From: Hymenoscyphus infarciens
Taxonomy: Eukaryota; Ascomycota; Leotiomycetes; Helotiales; Helotiaceae
Length of the DNA stretch: 64,000 nucleotides
Assembly (NCBI GenBank): GCA_001414345.1
Contig: LLCB01000053.1
Coordinates: forward strand, 1-64,000
Reading direction: 5' to 3'
The number at the start of each line of letters is the position of its first letter. Position 1 is the first letter of the stretch. The notes beneath the pieces were generated by a model. The model was not told the DNA's origin, searched no databases, and saw nothing but the letters and a program-made list of their open reading frames with translations. The translations under genes were made by a program, and so were the position numbers. Shown here piece after piece: positions 10,195 through 22,049 of this stretch.

Positions 10195-11657
10195 TCATAG
10201 AATAAATTCCTCATCAAGCCAATGGCGAAAGACCACTTTGCCCTCATCATAACGTGGTTTATTCATACGAACAACAATCGCCGCGTGACTGTGATTAACC
10301 TTATGTATATGCACCGGGTATTTCCGCCACCCAACGCTGTCAAGTGCTTGCACCATTCGGAATTGGTAGGGCGCAAGGGCTAATGTCGGGGGGTCATGTG
10401 GTGATGTCTTTTCAGAAGTTTCATGGCGCAGAAGGGCGGGTTGGTCAAGTGACGAAGACGATCGGGGGGAACTGGGTCCTTCTGAAACAGCTTCTTCCTC
10501 GGTTCCTGCAACAAGATATTCGTGGCTTTGGGCATTGTTGAGATTCTCGTACGCGTCTTCGACTGCTCCTCGCATACCTGTGAACAATAAGGGGACTCGG
10601 TAGTTTCCTGGCTCGATTCCGGCTAGACCTCTTTCGTGAAGTTTGATTCTTCGGTTGCTGCGTAGGGATTGAACACCGGAGTTTAGAAGGAATGCCACGA
10701 CACCGATTGGAATGAAAACTATCATGGCCATGAGGAAAGGCAGTCGTCCATAAGTGGTTTGACTGGCTTTCACAAACCTCTCATAAAAGGTGCTTTGCGT
10801 CTCCTCTGGGTCCAGGGGCGCAACAGGGTTATTTGGATCTAAGATGATATCTCCGTAACCTTCCAAATAATTGAGTTTGACCTTGTCCAAATTGATGTAC
10901 GGGTCCTTCTTTGCGATTCCCGTGGTGTAATAAACAGCACTTCGATCATTGATAATATTCGCGTATAATGTCCTCCTCTCGAATTTGGCGAGACCCTTGA
11001 TGAAAATGGACTCGGGATCTGCCAGAACCTCCAACAATGGTCTCTCGGTATCTCGGAATTTGTCTATTGTGAACAATTGTCGGCCGGACTGTGAGAGTGT
11101 TCGTGCTCCAAGGACGTTCCATAGATGGTTGTGCCAGCCTCTCAAAGGCGTTCGGACACCCAAATGAGGGCTTGCGAAAGTGTTGAAGTTCTGCTACCGT
11201 TAGCATAATCGAGGCATCTGGCAATTGCGCTACTCACCACTGGTGTAATCTTGTCAAAGACGCCTTTACTATCAAGTAAGCCGACGGCGTATCTTGCCAC
11301 GAGGCCGCCGAGTGAATACCCTACTAATGACAGCCGCTTTATTTCCTGACCCTTCTCCGCCAGCTTCTCTATTTCCTCCTCAATCTCCTGGCACACCCTC
11401 TCGCCACCCAACTCGATTCCATCGTATGTAAAACTGCCGCTATTGCGCTTCGCGACGAGGATATGGAGGGTTTCTTCGGGATGCTTCTCTCGCAGCGACT
11501 TTGCCATCTGCTCGAGGTGGTTTGGGTTTCCCCATAATCTATGCGATCCCTCGTCAGCAGCAGAACCGTGGCAAGATCAGGGAATGGAAAGCAGTACTTA
11601 CCCGTGGACCAGCACACAGAGATGCTGGGCTTCACGGCTGGCTCCGGTGTAATCCAT
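10195..11657 (-). CDS. DUF676 lipase/serine esterase (Lpl1/Rog1-like)
   Basis: The predicted exons on the minus strand are 11657-11602, 11538-11238 and 11190-10195, giving 450 residues; the splice sites are GTAAGT/TAG and GTGAGT/CAG and the phases agree. The N-terminus reads LCVLVHGLWGNPNHLEQM, the oxyanion-side motif of fungal DUF676 lipases. The nucleophile elbow GYSLGG puts the catalytic serine near residue 94, and NFNTFASPHLG follows in exon 3. A hydrophobic segment at about 269-291 suggests membrane or lipid-droplet attachment. The length equals that of yeast Lpl1, a lipid-droplet phospholipase; Rog1 is the other close yeast family. The substrate is inferred, probably phospholipid or another lipid ester. 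The gene is divergent from REX3, 1.3 kb away. Confidence 0.88.
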
Positions 11658-12948
11658 GATTTCGTGTGAAAAGAAGGCTCAGTCGAGAGAAGAGAATGAA
11701 AAGGGAAACAATGCGAGGGTTTGGTGGTTGGTAGAAGAAGTAGTGGAAGGGAGAGGAAGTCCCGCTGCGGCGAGACGACCCTCTGATCACTAACCTGGAA
11801 CCGTACCTACTTACTGTATTCCAAGGTTCTTGCAGGCAGCTGCCACCTGCACCGGCGGAGCAAAATCCCGTACGGATAAGGCTGAGAGTGGGCGTGTTCA
11901 GGGTGTTCTGTTGATTTCGCTACAGGGAATGTACAGGGTATGCTGGGCTTTGAGTAATGACGCACCGTTTGGGCTACCTCGTAAGCGAAGCGAATACGAA
12001 TAACCTGGAACCTCTGAGCATGGTTACACTTAGGACCACGAAAAGGCCAAAGCCCGGCTTCACCGACGGCTACTTGTCGTGCCAGCTCATAAAAACATTG
12101 CGATGGAATAAATCAAGGACGGAGTATAAATTGTGTGTTGCGAGAAAAGATGCAGTTATCCAAACAAAACCTGGGCTTTTCATGAGCTGGCCTTGACTCT
12201 GGTGCAACAGAGCTTCTTGCGGAGACGGTAAAAGCGGCAGTAAAGGTTCGTTCGTACCTGCATAATCCGGTCATTCTTTTAAGAAATCGGAATAACAACC
12301 TAGATCTACTTTAAACAACTTTTTCACTTCTTGTAAAATAGAGTCGGTTATTATTTCGAGAAGAGATTATACTTACTGCTCCATTTTCCGAGTGAAGTCT
12401 CGCTAAAAGAGAAGAGTTGCCCGAGGTTCAGGCGCTTCACCTCAGTTGACCTCAACTCCTGACTTCCATATTCACCTGCCCCCATCAAACATGATTGGAA
12501 CTTCCCAAGTCTCACGAGCCCTGAATTTCTGACTGGAGTTTGCCCGAGTATACACTCTCGAGATACTGGCCGCCATTCAGACTTTGTCTTGCCTGCTCTT
12601 TGAGGCTGATATCAACGCTCGTCCCCTCAGACAAAGACTCTTCAACCTCATTTTCAAGTTTGGCCGCTACGCCTCACTCAACCTCCCCGTCGCCAACGCC
12701 AGCGCCCAATGAAGACGACGGGATGCGGCAAGCATTACACGTGATACCACGCTGGTCTTAGTACATCCTTCATCTCTGTCTTGAGATTCGTCGAGTCTGA
12801 ACCAAAATCTTCCATCGATGGCCAGGTACAAGACCGATGTAAGACTTATATCAGCAGCGATACCTATGAACGTCAATACTCGGTTTAACCAATTTAATAA
12901 CCGTCTGAGAAACTACTCCCACCGGCAATAGTCATTCCGACATCCAAA
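11658..12948. other. intergenic region, divergent promoters
   Basis: This is the shared upstream region of the lipase (minus strand) and REX3 (plus strand). The part 12300-12420 is mildly AT-rich. Only short uninformative frames are present, and I could identify no specific promoter element. Confidence 0.4.
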
Positions 12949-14943
12949 ATGTTCACCTCTAAAGGTCTCTTTTCTGAGATACAGTGTCCATATCAAGAGA
13001 CATGTGTATTACCAAAATGCATATTTGCTCACTCCAAAGGGTTGGTAGATGCTTCACCTCCTTCGATTCAGAATGATACCCCCTCTCAAGTCGACAACCA
13101 GAAATCACCAGGAGGACCAGCCCGAAAGAGACAGAAGCTGGACAGCGAGAATCATGCTGTTGAGCGAGAAATCAGCAAATCTGTTGGGATTCAGTCAAAA
13201 CCTAGATCCAACCTTGAATTAAATGAGAGGACAAGCCGACCCTTGAAGTCTTTGAATCGAGATATATCTCCACCTCCTTTACGAAAAAAGCCCAGTCAAG
13301 CCCTGACAGGAAGCAATTCTACGTTATCACAAGCTCCCAGCAAGGCGTCACGAGCCTCTAGCACGAGTGCAGTGCAAATACCCAGCAAACCAACCGATGA
13401 AAAAAAACCATCTGTTAAGGCACCTCCAAAGAAGGAAGCGTTAAATCCACGAGCTCTCAGAGTCCCACCTCCCGCAACGCACCAGATAAGATTTTCCTAC
13501 GTGCGGGCCCTTCATGAACAACTCCAAAGCCTAAATAATCAGTTGGCAAAGGATGCAAACGACGTCGAAGAAAAACTTGTACTTTCAGAACAAGCTCTCA
13601 TCACTATGGCTTTGGACATTGAACAGAACGCCACTGGCCAACCAAGCATCTACTCCAATGTCGTGAAGAATAAAATTCTGCTCTACAAGAGGATGGCAGT
13701 GGGTAAATGGAAAGAAGAACGAGAAAAATTAGTTGCAGCTGAACTAGCACAACAAAAAGCCAGAGAAGCACCCAAATCCAACCAACCAGTTTTCGAACCA
13801 GGAGAACCTCCCAAACCCATCATAACAGGCCTCACTCCAGAAGAAGAACTCGCCTTCCTACCAAGACTCTGTACACCCATCGACGACCTCTCAAACAGCG
13901 GCTATGTAACCTCAATTCCAACACCCCAAGAAATCGACTCCGCCAACAAAGGAATGGAAGCCTCGAAAGGTTGGGAAATCTGTGACCGCTGCAAGACCCG
14001 ATTCCAAGTCTTCCCCGACAGACGAGAAGAAGACGGAGCCTTCGCCTCAGGGGGCCACTGTACATACCACTACGGAAAACCCTACTTCCAAGATCGCAAC
14101 CCCAACGATCCCAAATCCAAGCGCGAAAAGAAATATCGCTGCTGTGGACAAAACATTGGTGATTCGGCTGGTTGCACCAAAGCCGACTCCCACGTTTTCA
14201 AAATCACAGAGGCCAAACGTCTCGCCGCGGTCTTGAATTTCGAAGAGACACCCGAGAATCCTGGGAAAGAGGAGGAAAATCCTGTTTGTATCGATGGAGA
14301 GATGGGGTATACGGTTTATGGACTCGAACTCATACGGTTAACTGCTACTTCGTGGCCGTCGGGAGATGCTATCTTTGATGTTCTCGTCAAACCACAAGGT
14401 GGGATTTTGGATCTCAATTCTCGGTACTCGGGCGTCTATCCAAAAGACATCGCCGATGCCCCTCGTTATTCTCCAGACTCAAAACCTCCCACCGATACAT
14501 CCAAGAAACAAACCCTACAAATCGTGCCCTCCCCCTCAGCAGCCCGTGCCCTCTTATTCTCACACCTCTCCCCCAGCACTCCCCTCATCGGCCACGGTCT
14601 GGAGAATGATCTCAACGCCACACGTATCATACATCCAACCATCATCGACACCGCTCTACTTTTCCCTCATAAAGCAGGGTTACCATATCGAAATGGCCTC
14701 AAGTTTTTGATGGCTCAATATTTGAATCGACAGATCCAAGTGGTGGTTGATGGAAAGATGTTGGGGCATGATAGTAAGGAGGATGCTAATGCAGCCGGGA
14801 TGTTGGTAAGATACAAGGTTGGGGAGGAGTGGAAGAGTTTGAAACGTGCGGGGTGGGTGTTTAAGGACGGGGAACTTGTTGGGGAGGGAGATGCGAAGGG
14901 GAAGAGAAAGAGGGATGAGGAGGTGATTGAGTTGAGTGATTGA
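12949..14943 (+). CDS. REX3: RNA exonuclease 3 (Rex3), DEDD family
   Basis: An intronless frame of 664 residues from the ATG at 12949. The N-terminus carries a CCCH-like zinc motif (CPYQETCVLPKCIFAH), then a long polar low-complexity linker and a helical segment (about 180-310). A second cysteine cluster follows (CDRCKTRF ... CTYHYG ... YRCCGQ ... GCTKADSHV, about 345-420). The C-terminal exonuclease domain starts at VCIDGEMGYT and contains LIGHGLENDL, the DTALLF aspartate and HDSKEDANAA, so the D-E-D-D-h catalytic residues of the DEDD 3'-5' exonucleases are all there. In yeast Rex3 trims MRP RNA and other small RNAs in the nucleus. The first catalytic motif reads IDGEM where many relatives have LDCEM. 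It converges with RFC5, with 339 bp between stop codons. Confidence 0.93.
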   Translation: MFTSKGLFSEIQCPYQETCVLPKCIFAHSKGLVDASPPSIQNDTPSQVDNQKSPGGPARKRQKLDSENHAVEREISKSVGIQSKPRSNLELNERTSRPLKSLNRDISPPPLRKKPSQALTGSNSTLSQAPSKASRASSTSAVQIPSKPTDEKKPSVKAPPKKEALNPRALRVPPPATHQIRFSYVRALHEQLQSLNNQLAKDANDVEEKLVLSEQALITMALDIEQNATGQPSIYSNVVKNKILLYKRMAVGKWKEEREKLVAAELAQQKAREAPKSNQPVFEPGEPPKPIITGLTPEEELAFLPRLCTPIDDLSNSGYVTSIPTPQEIDSANKGMEASKGWEICDRCKTRFQVFPDRREEDGAFASGGHCTYHYGKPYFQDRNPNDPKSKREKKYRCCGQNIGDSAGCTKADSHVFKITEAKRLAAVLNFEETPENPGKEEENPVCIDGEMGYTVYGLELIRLTATSWPSGDAIFDVLVKPQGGILDLNSRYSGVYPKDIADAPRYSPDSKPPTDTSKKQTLQIVPSPSAARALLFSHLSPSTPLIGHGLENDLNATRIIHPTIIDTALLFPHKAGLPYRNGLKFLMAQYLNRQIQVVVDGKMLGHDSKEDANAAGMLVRYKVGEEWKSLKRAGWVFKDGELVGEGDAKGKRKRDEEVIELSD

Positions 14944-15282
14944 CGTGGGCGATGCTGACTATCTGGCCGGGAGAGCGATGGTGGGCCTTGATAGGAGCGA
15001 GAACTGGTGGCTAACAGGAACATGCAAATTCGACTGCCCGGGTCACATACGCGAGTTAAAAAGGCTACTATTAGATGGGGTGTAGCGGAGTGGCAGCATA
15101 TTTTGCATTAAAAAGCAAACATTTGATTCCGCATATGCTGAATCAGACGAATAATCCTACAAAAACTGGGCTCATGTTGAAAATCACCCTTACTCAGTCA
15201 ATAAATGTACATTCTCACAACCAAACGCCCCCCTCCATCCCAACGCCATCATATAAGCCCATCCATGTGAATACCCACATTT

Positions 15283-16471
15283 TTAAAATTCCATCTCCAT
15301 CTCATGCTCCTCCACAACCCGCATGAACTTTGCCACAAAAGCCTCCAAATGGAAAATAACCTTCGTGCCTAATCGTATCCGATGTTCATAAAACGCACTC
15401 CACTTGACAATATCCGCCTTCAGCGCATCATCCACCAAAGGTATTAATTTGAAGGTGAGTGTCTTGAGGATCATGCTGGGTGGTATGCAATGAGTGAGGA
15501 GATCGTAGAGTTTCGCTCGGACTTGGAGGATTCGCGCGGGACTGTGTTCGGCCACTATTTCTTGGGCGACTGTTGATATGAGGGATTCCCAATCTGGAGG
15601 TGGGATGGGTGTTGTATCTGTTACTTTCTCGCTGCATTTCATTAGTATGTGCCAAATGAACCACGGGGAGAGAGGGGGTTGATGAACGTACTTCTGCGCG
15701 TGAACAGCCTCATACATCAACAACGCCCTCCTCAAATTCCTCCCACTCTCCTTGGCAATCCGCCTCTCCAACTCCCTCGCAGCCGGAAACCCCTCCTTCT
15801 TCCCACTCCTCGCAAGCACATCACAAATCTCCACCTCACTCGGCGCCGGCACCCGAACCAGCAACGTCCTCGACCGAATCGGCGCAATGATATTCGCCGT
15901 ACTATTCGCCAGCAATATCAACCTCAAATTAGGACTATACTTCTCCATCGTCCGTCTCAACGCCGCCTGCGCATCCCGCGTCAAATGGTCCGCCTCGTTG
16001 ATAACCACGACCTTGAATTTCTGCCGGGCGCTCTGATCGACTTGTTGTGTTTGCGCCACTTCCTTCAGGAGATCCTGCACGACGACGCGGTCGTAGTTTC
16101 CTACGTCCGAGGGCGTGATTTCCAGGTGGTAGACTGAGGCTACGATGTTGAATTCTAGTTTTCGGTTCGAGGTGGTTTGGAAGACGCGCGAGTCGATCTT
16201 TATCTTTTCCACGCCGGGGCCGTAGAGTTCTTTTAGGGTTGCTACTATGCGGGTTTTCTTTCCGGCGCCTGAGGGGCCGTAGACTAGGAGGTGGGGGAAG
16301 TCGCCGGATTGTGCCTTTGTTGATATTAGTATTTTGAAAGAGGGGAGGATGTTGATCGGAGGGGGGAGAAGAGGGAGGACGAACGAGGGATCGGAGACGG
16401 GTGGAGAGGTCTTTGTGGTAGGTTAATTGGTCGAGGGAGCGAGGGCGGTGTTTGTCTACTAGGAGAGCCAT
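15283..16471 (-). CDS. RFC5: replication factor C subunit 5 (clamp loader)
   Basis: The predicted exons on the minus strand are 16471-16385, 16314-15692 and 15631-15283, giving 352 residues, close to the 354 of yeast Rfc5. The first intron starts GTTCGT and ends AAAG with a CTAAT branch-like site; the second is 60 nt, so reading through it keeps the frame. Features in order: MALLVDKHRPRSLDQL at the start, Walker A YGPSGAGKK, Walker B region VVVINEADHL (the NEAD form is normal for this subunit), sensor 1 LLANST, the SRC motif IRSRT, and the C-terminal collar helices. It is part of the RFC complex that loads PCNA at primer ends, and of the alternative loaders with Rad24, Ctf18 and Elg1. Confidence 0.95.
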
Positions 16472-16625
16472 TTTTGCGGGTTGATTGAGGGAGGGTGTGG
16501 TGGTGAGGGGAACTTGGGTCTTGGAGGGTGGTGAGATTGAGATTTTAGGGTGGCAGACGCGATGAGAAGTCGCGTAACCGCGTTAATTGATTTTGAGGGT
16601 GTGTCTTTAGCATGGCGCTAGTACA

Positions 16626-16894
16626 TGACCCTTTTGACTAAATCGCCTGACTCTAACCCGATTAGGCACTCTTATCGGGCTTGTATAACACTAATTCTCT
16701 ATTCTAAGGGAAAGTGACCTGGTTTTCAAGGTTAGGGTTAGTGGCTAGAGGTTAGGGTTAGTTAGGGTTAGGGATCGGGTATGGGTTAGGGCTAGGGATT
16801 AGGGTTAGTAATATATGATTCTGCACTTTAGTAGTGTTCGAGACCGGAAAACGTCCTAATTTGGTTAGATTAGGCGATTTAGTCAAAAGGGTCA
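16626..16894. mobile_element. small inverted-repeat element with telomere-like repeats
   Basis: A perfect 23-bp inverted repeat lies at 16626-16648 and 16872-16894 (it starts TGACCCTTTTGAC on each inward strand). The next 40-60 bp on each side look like a weaker continuation of the same inverted repeat. Between the arms, 16731-16808 holds several TTAGGG and degenerate TTAGGG units in one orientation, including GTTAGGGTTAG three times. The 7-mer TTTAGCA occurs just outside both ends (16606-16612 and 16900-16906) and could be a target duplication, although its spacing to the arms is unequal. No ORF is present. It looks like a MITE-like element or an interstitial telomeric insertion. Confidence 0.55.
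16731..16808 (+). repeat. interstitial telomere-like (TTAGGG)n
   Basis: Degenerate tandem TTAGGG units, the telomere repeat of filamentous ascomycetes, lie internally in the chromosome segment between RFC5 and a kinase gene. Some units are broken by GGATCGGGTATG and similar interruptions. Confidence 0.75.
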
Positions 16895-17676
16895 GGGGAT
16901 TTAGCAAAACTCGGAATATTATCTTTTACGACGGGTGAAGTGTGGGTGAACTATTCGGGATCAGGGAGGCAACGACACAACAAGACAACAGCGGATTTAG
17001 AAGATCTAAGAATTGGTGATACAGATAATTAGCTGTTTATATCTCGACCTATGTTCTCAAATCTGTTTTTCAGAGCACTTTATGTCGAGCTATACACGTT
17101 GTAAAACTCGATAGTGTCTCTTATACCTTCTTTTAGAACACTTGCCTTCAAGTTTCAACCTCGACCTGTGCCAAGAGAGCAAGGGGACATGCGACCTCCT
17201 TCCTTACATATAAATCGGGGATGAGGTGAGCGGGGTTTTTCTGTTCACTTTTCTTTAACTCCGTGCTCTTAGATAATTCAAGTGGAAAGTCTCAACCTAC
17301 CATTTTGTACATTCCTGTTCTCAGCCCCTGAATTGTATAACAAGCCGGTGGACTTGACTTAGTATACATTTCTTACAGCAAACTTAGGCGAGTGCTAACC
17401 TTTGTTGGTGCACTGGATTTTGTTGATTTGAAGAAGCAGGGAGGGTCGTTTGAGAGTGATTTTATGCAATCATTTCACATTATTAATTGAGAGGTATTTT
17501 TATTTTGAAAAAGAAATTCCATTTGAATGTAATCAATGCAGCCGTTCTGCCCTTTGTGTGGAAGTTCGAATGTCTCATGTCTCCGCAATGCAGATGTTGT
17601 GGGGTTATATTACTTTCCGAACAGCGGAAAGCTCGCGAGATGAATCCTTCTCATTTCCTTTCCGAGCTTCATTTTT
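16895..17676. other. intergenic region
   Basis: No gene is recognised. The segment lies between the inverted-repeat element and the 3' end of the kinase gene. Frames at 17450-17962 on the plus strand overlap the antisense of the kinase or lack recognisable content. Confidence 0.4.
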
Positions 17677-19508
17677 TCAGCAATCGCTCCCCGCCGAATC
17701 GAAACCCATCCTCATCTCCTCCCGAAACAAATTCCTGTACCTCTCAACTGCCTCGAAAGTCTCCTTGCCCTCTTGCTTTCCCATACCAATTCTATCAACA
17801 TCGTCAAGCTTGGTAGAATGCTGTTCTCCTATAAAAGCACGAGAACTATCATCTTCCTTCCATTTCACGTTACTCCTCTTGAGATCCCAGTGTGGCGAAC
17901 CCACATCCTCAATCACCAGATGGAAAAACTCTCTCTTCAAACTATGTCCCTTCTCGATATAATTCAACATCGCTTCCGATCGTCTGATAATGTCATCGGC
18001 AGACAATCTGTCACGAGGACGAAATGCTAGGCATTGGAGTAGAGTGAGTTTCAGCATCGTCGAGTAAGGTGTAACAAGAAGATGTGGTTCTTGAGAAGTG
18101 AACATTCCTCCTTGGTGAGCGACGACGAACAATCTTCCTTCTGGGTGATAACTTCTGTTTAGGAATCCGTTGACTGTTGCACCGATTGACCAGATGTTCG
18201 AATGAGAGCCGATTGAGCGTTGTGGATGGGTTTTGTAGCCTTGTTCCTATTTCCGGGTCAGTGACGGTTTCAAAACTTGGAAGAAAGTATTTACGGGTGT
18301 CAACCATGAAGGGGCTCCTCGCCATGCGACGCTCTCAATCCACTTAGGGTCGCTAGTGTTGACAGGAAGCCAGGCAGCTAAGCCGAAATCCGCAAGCTGA
18401 AGCAAATTAGTGCCTAGACATATATCTGCAGATTATGTGGATTGAATAAACCTCTCCTTACCTTGAAAACATATTGACCAGAGTCATCTTTGCAAACGAG
18501 AACTTTGACGAGTTAGCCAAGACAAAGCAAATGCATCGTCAAGACTCACCGTTGTGTGGCCTCATATCGAAGTGAACAATTGGTCGATGTCCAGCAGGAT
18601 GATTCGTCTTATTGCCCCGTTCAAGTTCTTGTGCTCCTTTAGCAAGATGGCTTAAGAGTCTCCATACCATGTCTTCGTCCGGATATCGGGCTCTATCATT
18701 CATGGTTAGAACTTAAAAATGCAATTGCATTAGAACAGCAAGTTACTCACCCTCCAATCTCCCTAACCAAATCCGACAAATCCCCTTTCTCAGCATACTC
18801 CAAATAAATCCTCCCAACCATCAACCCAGAATCAAACCTTTGACTTCCATCCCCCCTACTAACCCAAGGACTAGGATCCCATTCCCTATCCGCACCAGTT
18901 CCAGCAGCCCAATGAAAAGACTTATATATCATGATCACATGTTCTGCTCCTGCTGCAAGAAGCTGCTGCAACTTCCTAGACTCCGAGTAAAGAGCCGCAG
19001 ACTCGACACCAGGAGGAGATTGCTTGACAACCATATAATTTGGCATACTTGGGTTGTAATCACCGATATATTGAAAAAGACCGACTATTCCGTAAGATCC
19101 TTTTCCGAGGACTTTGATTGGGGACCAAGTTCTGGGGATTCCCTTCCAGTATTCTGAGCGTTGGAGCCAGAGTTGTTCGCTTGGTGGGGTAGAGGGTTTT
19201 GGTGGTTTGAAGGGGAGAAGGGACTCTTCTTCTGGGATGGAGGGGTACTCAGGCTGGGTGAGGGGAGTGGAGAGATCTTCTGGTGAGAAGGTGTGAGTGG
19301 ATAGGGGAGTATTGGGCTCTGAGGAGGAGGAGGTGAGATATGTTTTGAATGGATCATCGATGGGATACTCGGGATCGTCGATCTTAGGTCTCTTATGGGT
19401 CTTCTCAAGTGCGTCGAATGTATCTGAGATGGATCGGTGACTTGAGAGGGGGCGGTGTCGCTTCCGGACATTGGGATAGAGACTATCGTCCTCGATCTTC
19501 TCCTCCAT
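17677..19508 (-). CDS. atypical protein kinase domain protein, HFD catalytic loop
   Basis: The predicted exons on the minus strand are 19508-18751, 18692-18550, 18502-18462, 18396-18295 and 18246-17677, giving 537 residues with consistent phases. The first 125 residues are polar, with a possible basic nuclear signal (KRHRP, HKRPK). The kinase domain starts at VLGKGSYGIV (Gly loop, about 134-142) with the ATP lysine in VVKQ (about 162). The catalytic loop is IVHFDMRPHN, with Phe in place of the Arg of HRD and Arg in place of Lys in DLKxxN; the Asp and Asn are kept. The metal motif LADFGLAAWLP is intact, and NIWSIGATVNGF is the subdomain IX region. Most close relatives are lineage-specific fungal kinases of unknown role. 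Activity is likely but not certain. Confidence 0.82.
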
Positions 19509-22049
19509 GGTGGTTGTTGGTTGGGAAAGTAAGTGTGTGCAAAGCAAGTGTGGTGCAAGTGTAGGAGGTTGAAGTGAGGTTAGCCGAATAAGGTGGTTTA
19601 TATACTTAGCAGTGAGCTAAATGTGATCGGTCAAAAGTGGGGCTGCTTAAAAAGACGCTAGCAGTACTTATGCAAGGGTCTCCGAGTTGAAGGTGAGTTC
19701 GTCCTCGCTTGAGTGTTGTTTATCTTGCACTGACTAATTATTGGACTTGTAAACCTCGCTAAGCCATCCGCGTCCCCTTTTTGTCAACGCAAGACCATTT
19801 TTAACTCAGCACCACAACCTCAATTGTTCAAAAGGGTTGTTTCAGCCTCTCTTTGGTGCTATTGCGAAGTGAAAAGTAAGAGGTGACTAAAATTAAATCC
19901 AATACTTGAGGCGAAAACTATCCAAGAATGTGGGGAAACATCCCTCAGTGTTATTGAGCTTGGAAAGAAGGTGCTGCTCTAATGGTTTCGTTATCAAGTT
20001 CTATTATAAATCTGAAAGCGAAGTTCTAAGTGACTGTTTTCCCAAAACAAGAGTTAAAACTGTTCAAAGTGAGAGTGAGTAGTTATAGTCCCCAAAAAGA
20101 AGATGTGGGGCCAGATTCCTGCTGCGTGTACTATTTGCTCCTCAAACATTGCCACGTACCCACTTAAACCAGCCTAGGGATAGATACCCTCGCACCTAGT
20201 CCACTAGTTGGAATAAGCTTAGTTCAACCCACACCTCGGCAAGCACCTTCCTAGTTAGATAAGACTAACATGGCTGAGGACTTTAAAAGAATATTTCTTT
20301 TATCTAACTCAACTGCAGCTCTTCAGCTCTATAACAAGTCGAGAGGCTAAGTTCCACCGAGAATTTCATCCGGAAGTTCAACCTAGTATACTTTACTCAC
20401 CAATTATATATTTGACTAATTCTGTCTTATTTTGCTCTAGATTCTCTAGAATCGAGTTTGTTGAAATAACCTAAGTTTTCTAAACAAACTCCTTGTAGGC
20501 TATTTATATAAAATGAATCCTACTTGGATAAGTACCTAAATATCTCTGCTTTACTTAATTAATCAAATTTATCTAAATAGTCTGGAATAATATAATTCAA
20601 TAGCTTAAGTTACTAGACGCACTATTGTTTAGTTTAGAGTAGCGACATGATTGGTCAATTCATCAATTAGTAAATAACACATACTAGAGCAACTGTCCAA
20701 CATATCATCATCTCGCATTAACTATTAGAGATAGTTCATAAGCTCGTAAGAAACTGGAAACATTAGGTAAAGTGAGTTGCCACTTGCGTTCGCATATAGA
20801 ACCAAATAACAATTCACGAGTATCTTCAAGATGTAGACTCTATACCTTCGGAGTAATTCATCAGAGTACGGGTTATTTCTAGAACAAAATTAGACACAAC
20901 GCACATACTCAGTAGCCCTGTCACTCCAAATATTTCAAGATAGCTGTTTTACTATCCAATACCCTCCATATCCTGCTAAGCATAGAGAACGTGGTGAACA
21001 GGGATGGGCTCTATAGAGTTGTTAACCTAGCGCTTGAAAAGAATATTAGAGTTGTTTTTTGGACCTCCGACCGGGCCAATTCTTAATAAAATAGTGTTTC
21101 AATTCCTATAAGAAAGGAATTGATAGTAGGTCAAATAGTGGTGCTTCCGTGGTTAAGTGGATGCTCGCCCCCTTTTGCACTCGCTTAATTTGTTGTTTAC
21201 CTGCCAGCTGTTTTTAGGCGTAATAGCAAAACCATTTCGGATGGTTTCAGCTTTAAAAATAGAGTTATCCCAATATTAAATGCGCAAAAATGAGACCAGA
21301 AAGAATCCAGAAGAAGAAGAAGAAGAAAAGAAGAAAAACCTACTCATGGGAAAAGCTTACCTTTTTCATTATCTAACCGTACTAGCTTTATGCAAAGTTG
21401 ACTATCTGATGATGTGATTAGCCTATTTTGTTCTATACTTACTTCATTTATAGAAACAAAGTCAAGATCTATATAAGTGTCCCAGCTCTTAGGACAAAGT
21501 TATTTTCAATTCTGAGTTGAATACTTAGGAGAACTGTACCCCCTATTGTACCCCTGGTCCTCGGTGATGGTTCCAATCATTCACTTCCCAAGCATCCGGG
21601 TTATTCACCCCTCACTTCTACGTCACCGAAAACCAAGCGGCTCACATCTGGCCTCTTACTTAACTATGACAGTACCTCGGTATTGACCCCTTTTATCAGC
21701 GCGACAGCTCGTCAATTATTTATCGACAACTAATCGCTTGCGTCTACATCAACTCTTAACTAGGAAGAGCGTAGGAAGCATAAGGGAGGACATAACAAAA
21801 TTAAAAAAGGCAAGGGTGAAAGATTCACCATCTTACTCCGTACAAAATTACGTGAAGATAGGCTTGGCAAGCTTACAAAACACGGCTTGTTTTGTCAGGG
21901 GAACGAGAGGTGGACCACCCAATGTAGCTTAGCGCGAACCTCGTTACTGTAACGACCTGTTCAAGATTCTGCCTCCATCGTACTTGATGAGATGCCCTTT
22001 TCGTCGTCTTACTTGTTCACTTGAACCTGAAATTGAAAATTCAGACATT
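19509..22049. other. long intergenic region
   Basis: 2.5 kb without a supported gene. The part 20390-20720 is moderately AT-rich, and a purine-rich GAAGAA tract lies near 21306-21337. A 64-codon frame at 21738-21932 has no recognisable content. The last few hundred bases are probably the promoter of the ABC transporter. Confidence 0.4.

Noticed and set aside
13982..14710. Overlapping plus-strand frames inside REX3 (84, 68 and 114 codons)
   Set aside because: They are out-of-frame shadows of a strongly conserved exonuclease domain.
15632..15691. 20-residue insert in RFC5 (HQPPLSPWFIWHILMKC region)
   Set aside because: The 60-nt stretch has GTACGT at one end and a TACTAAT branch site plus CAG at the other; removing it restores the conserved HAQNEKVTDTTPIP.
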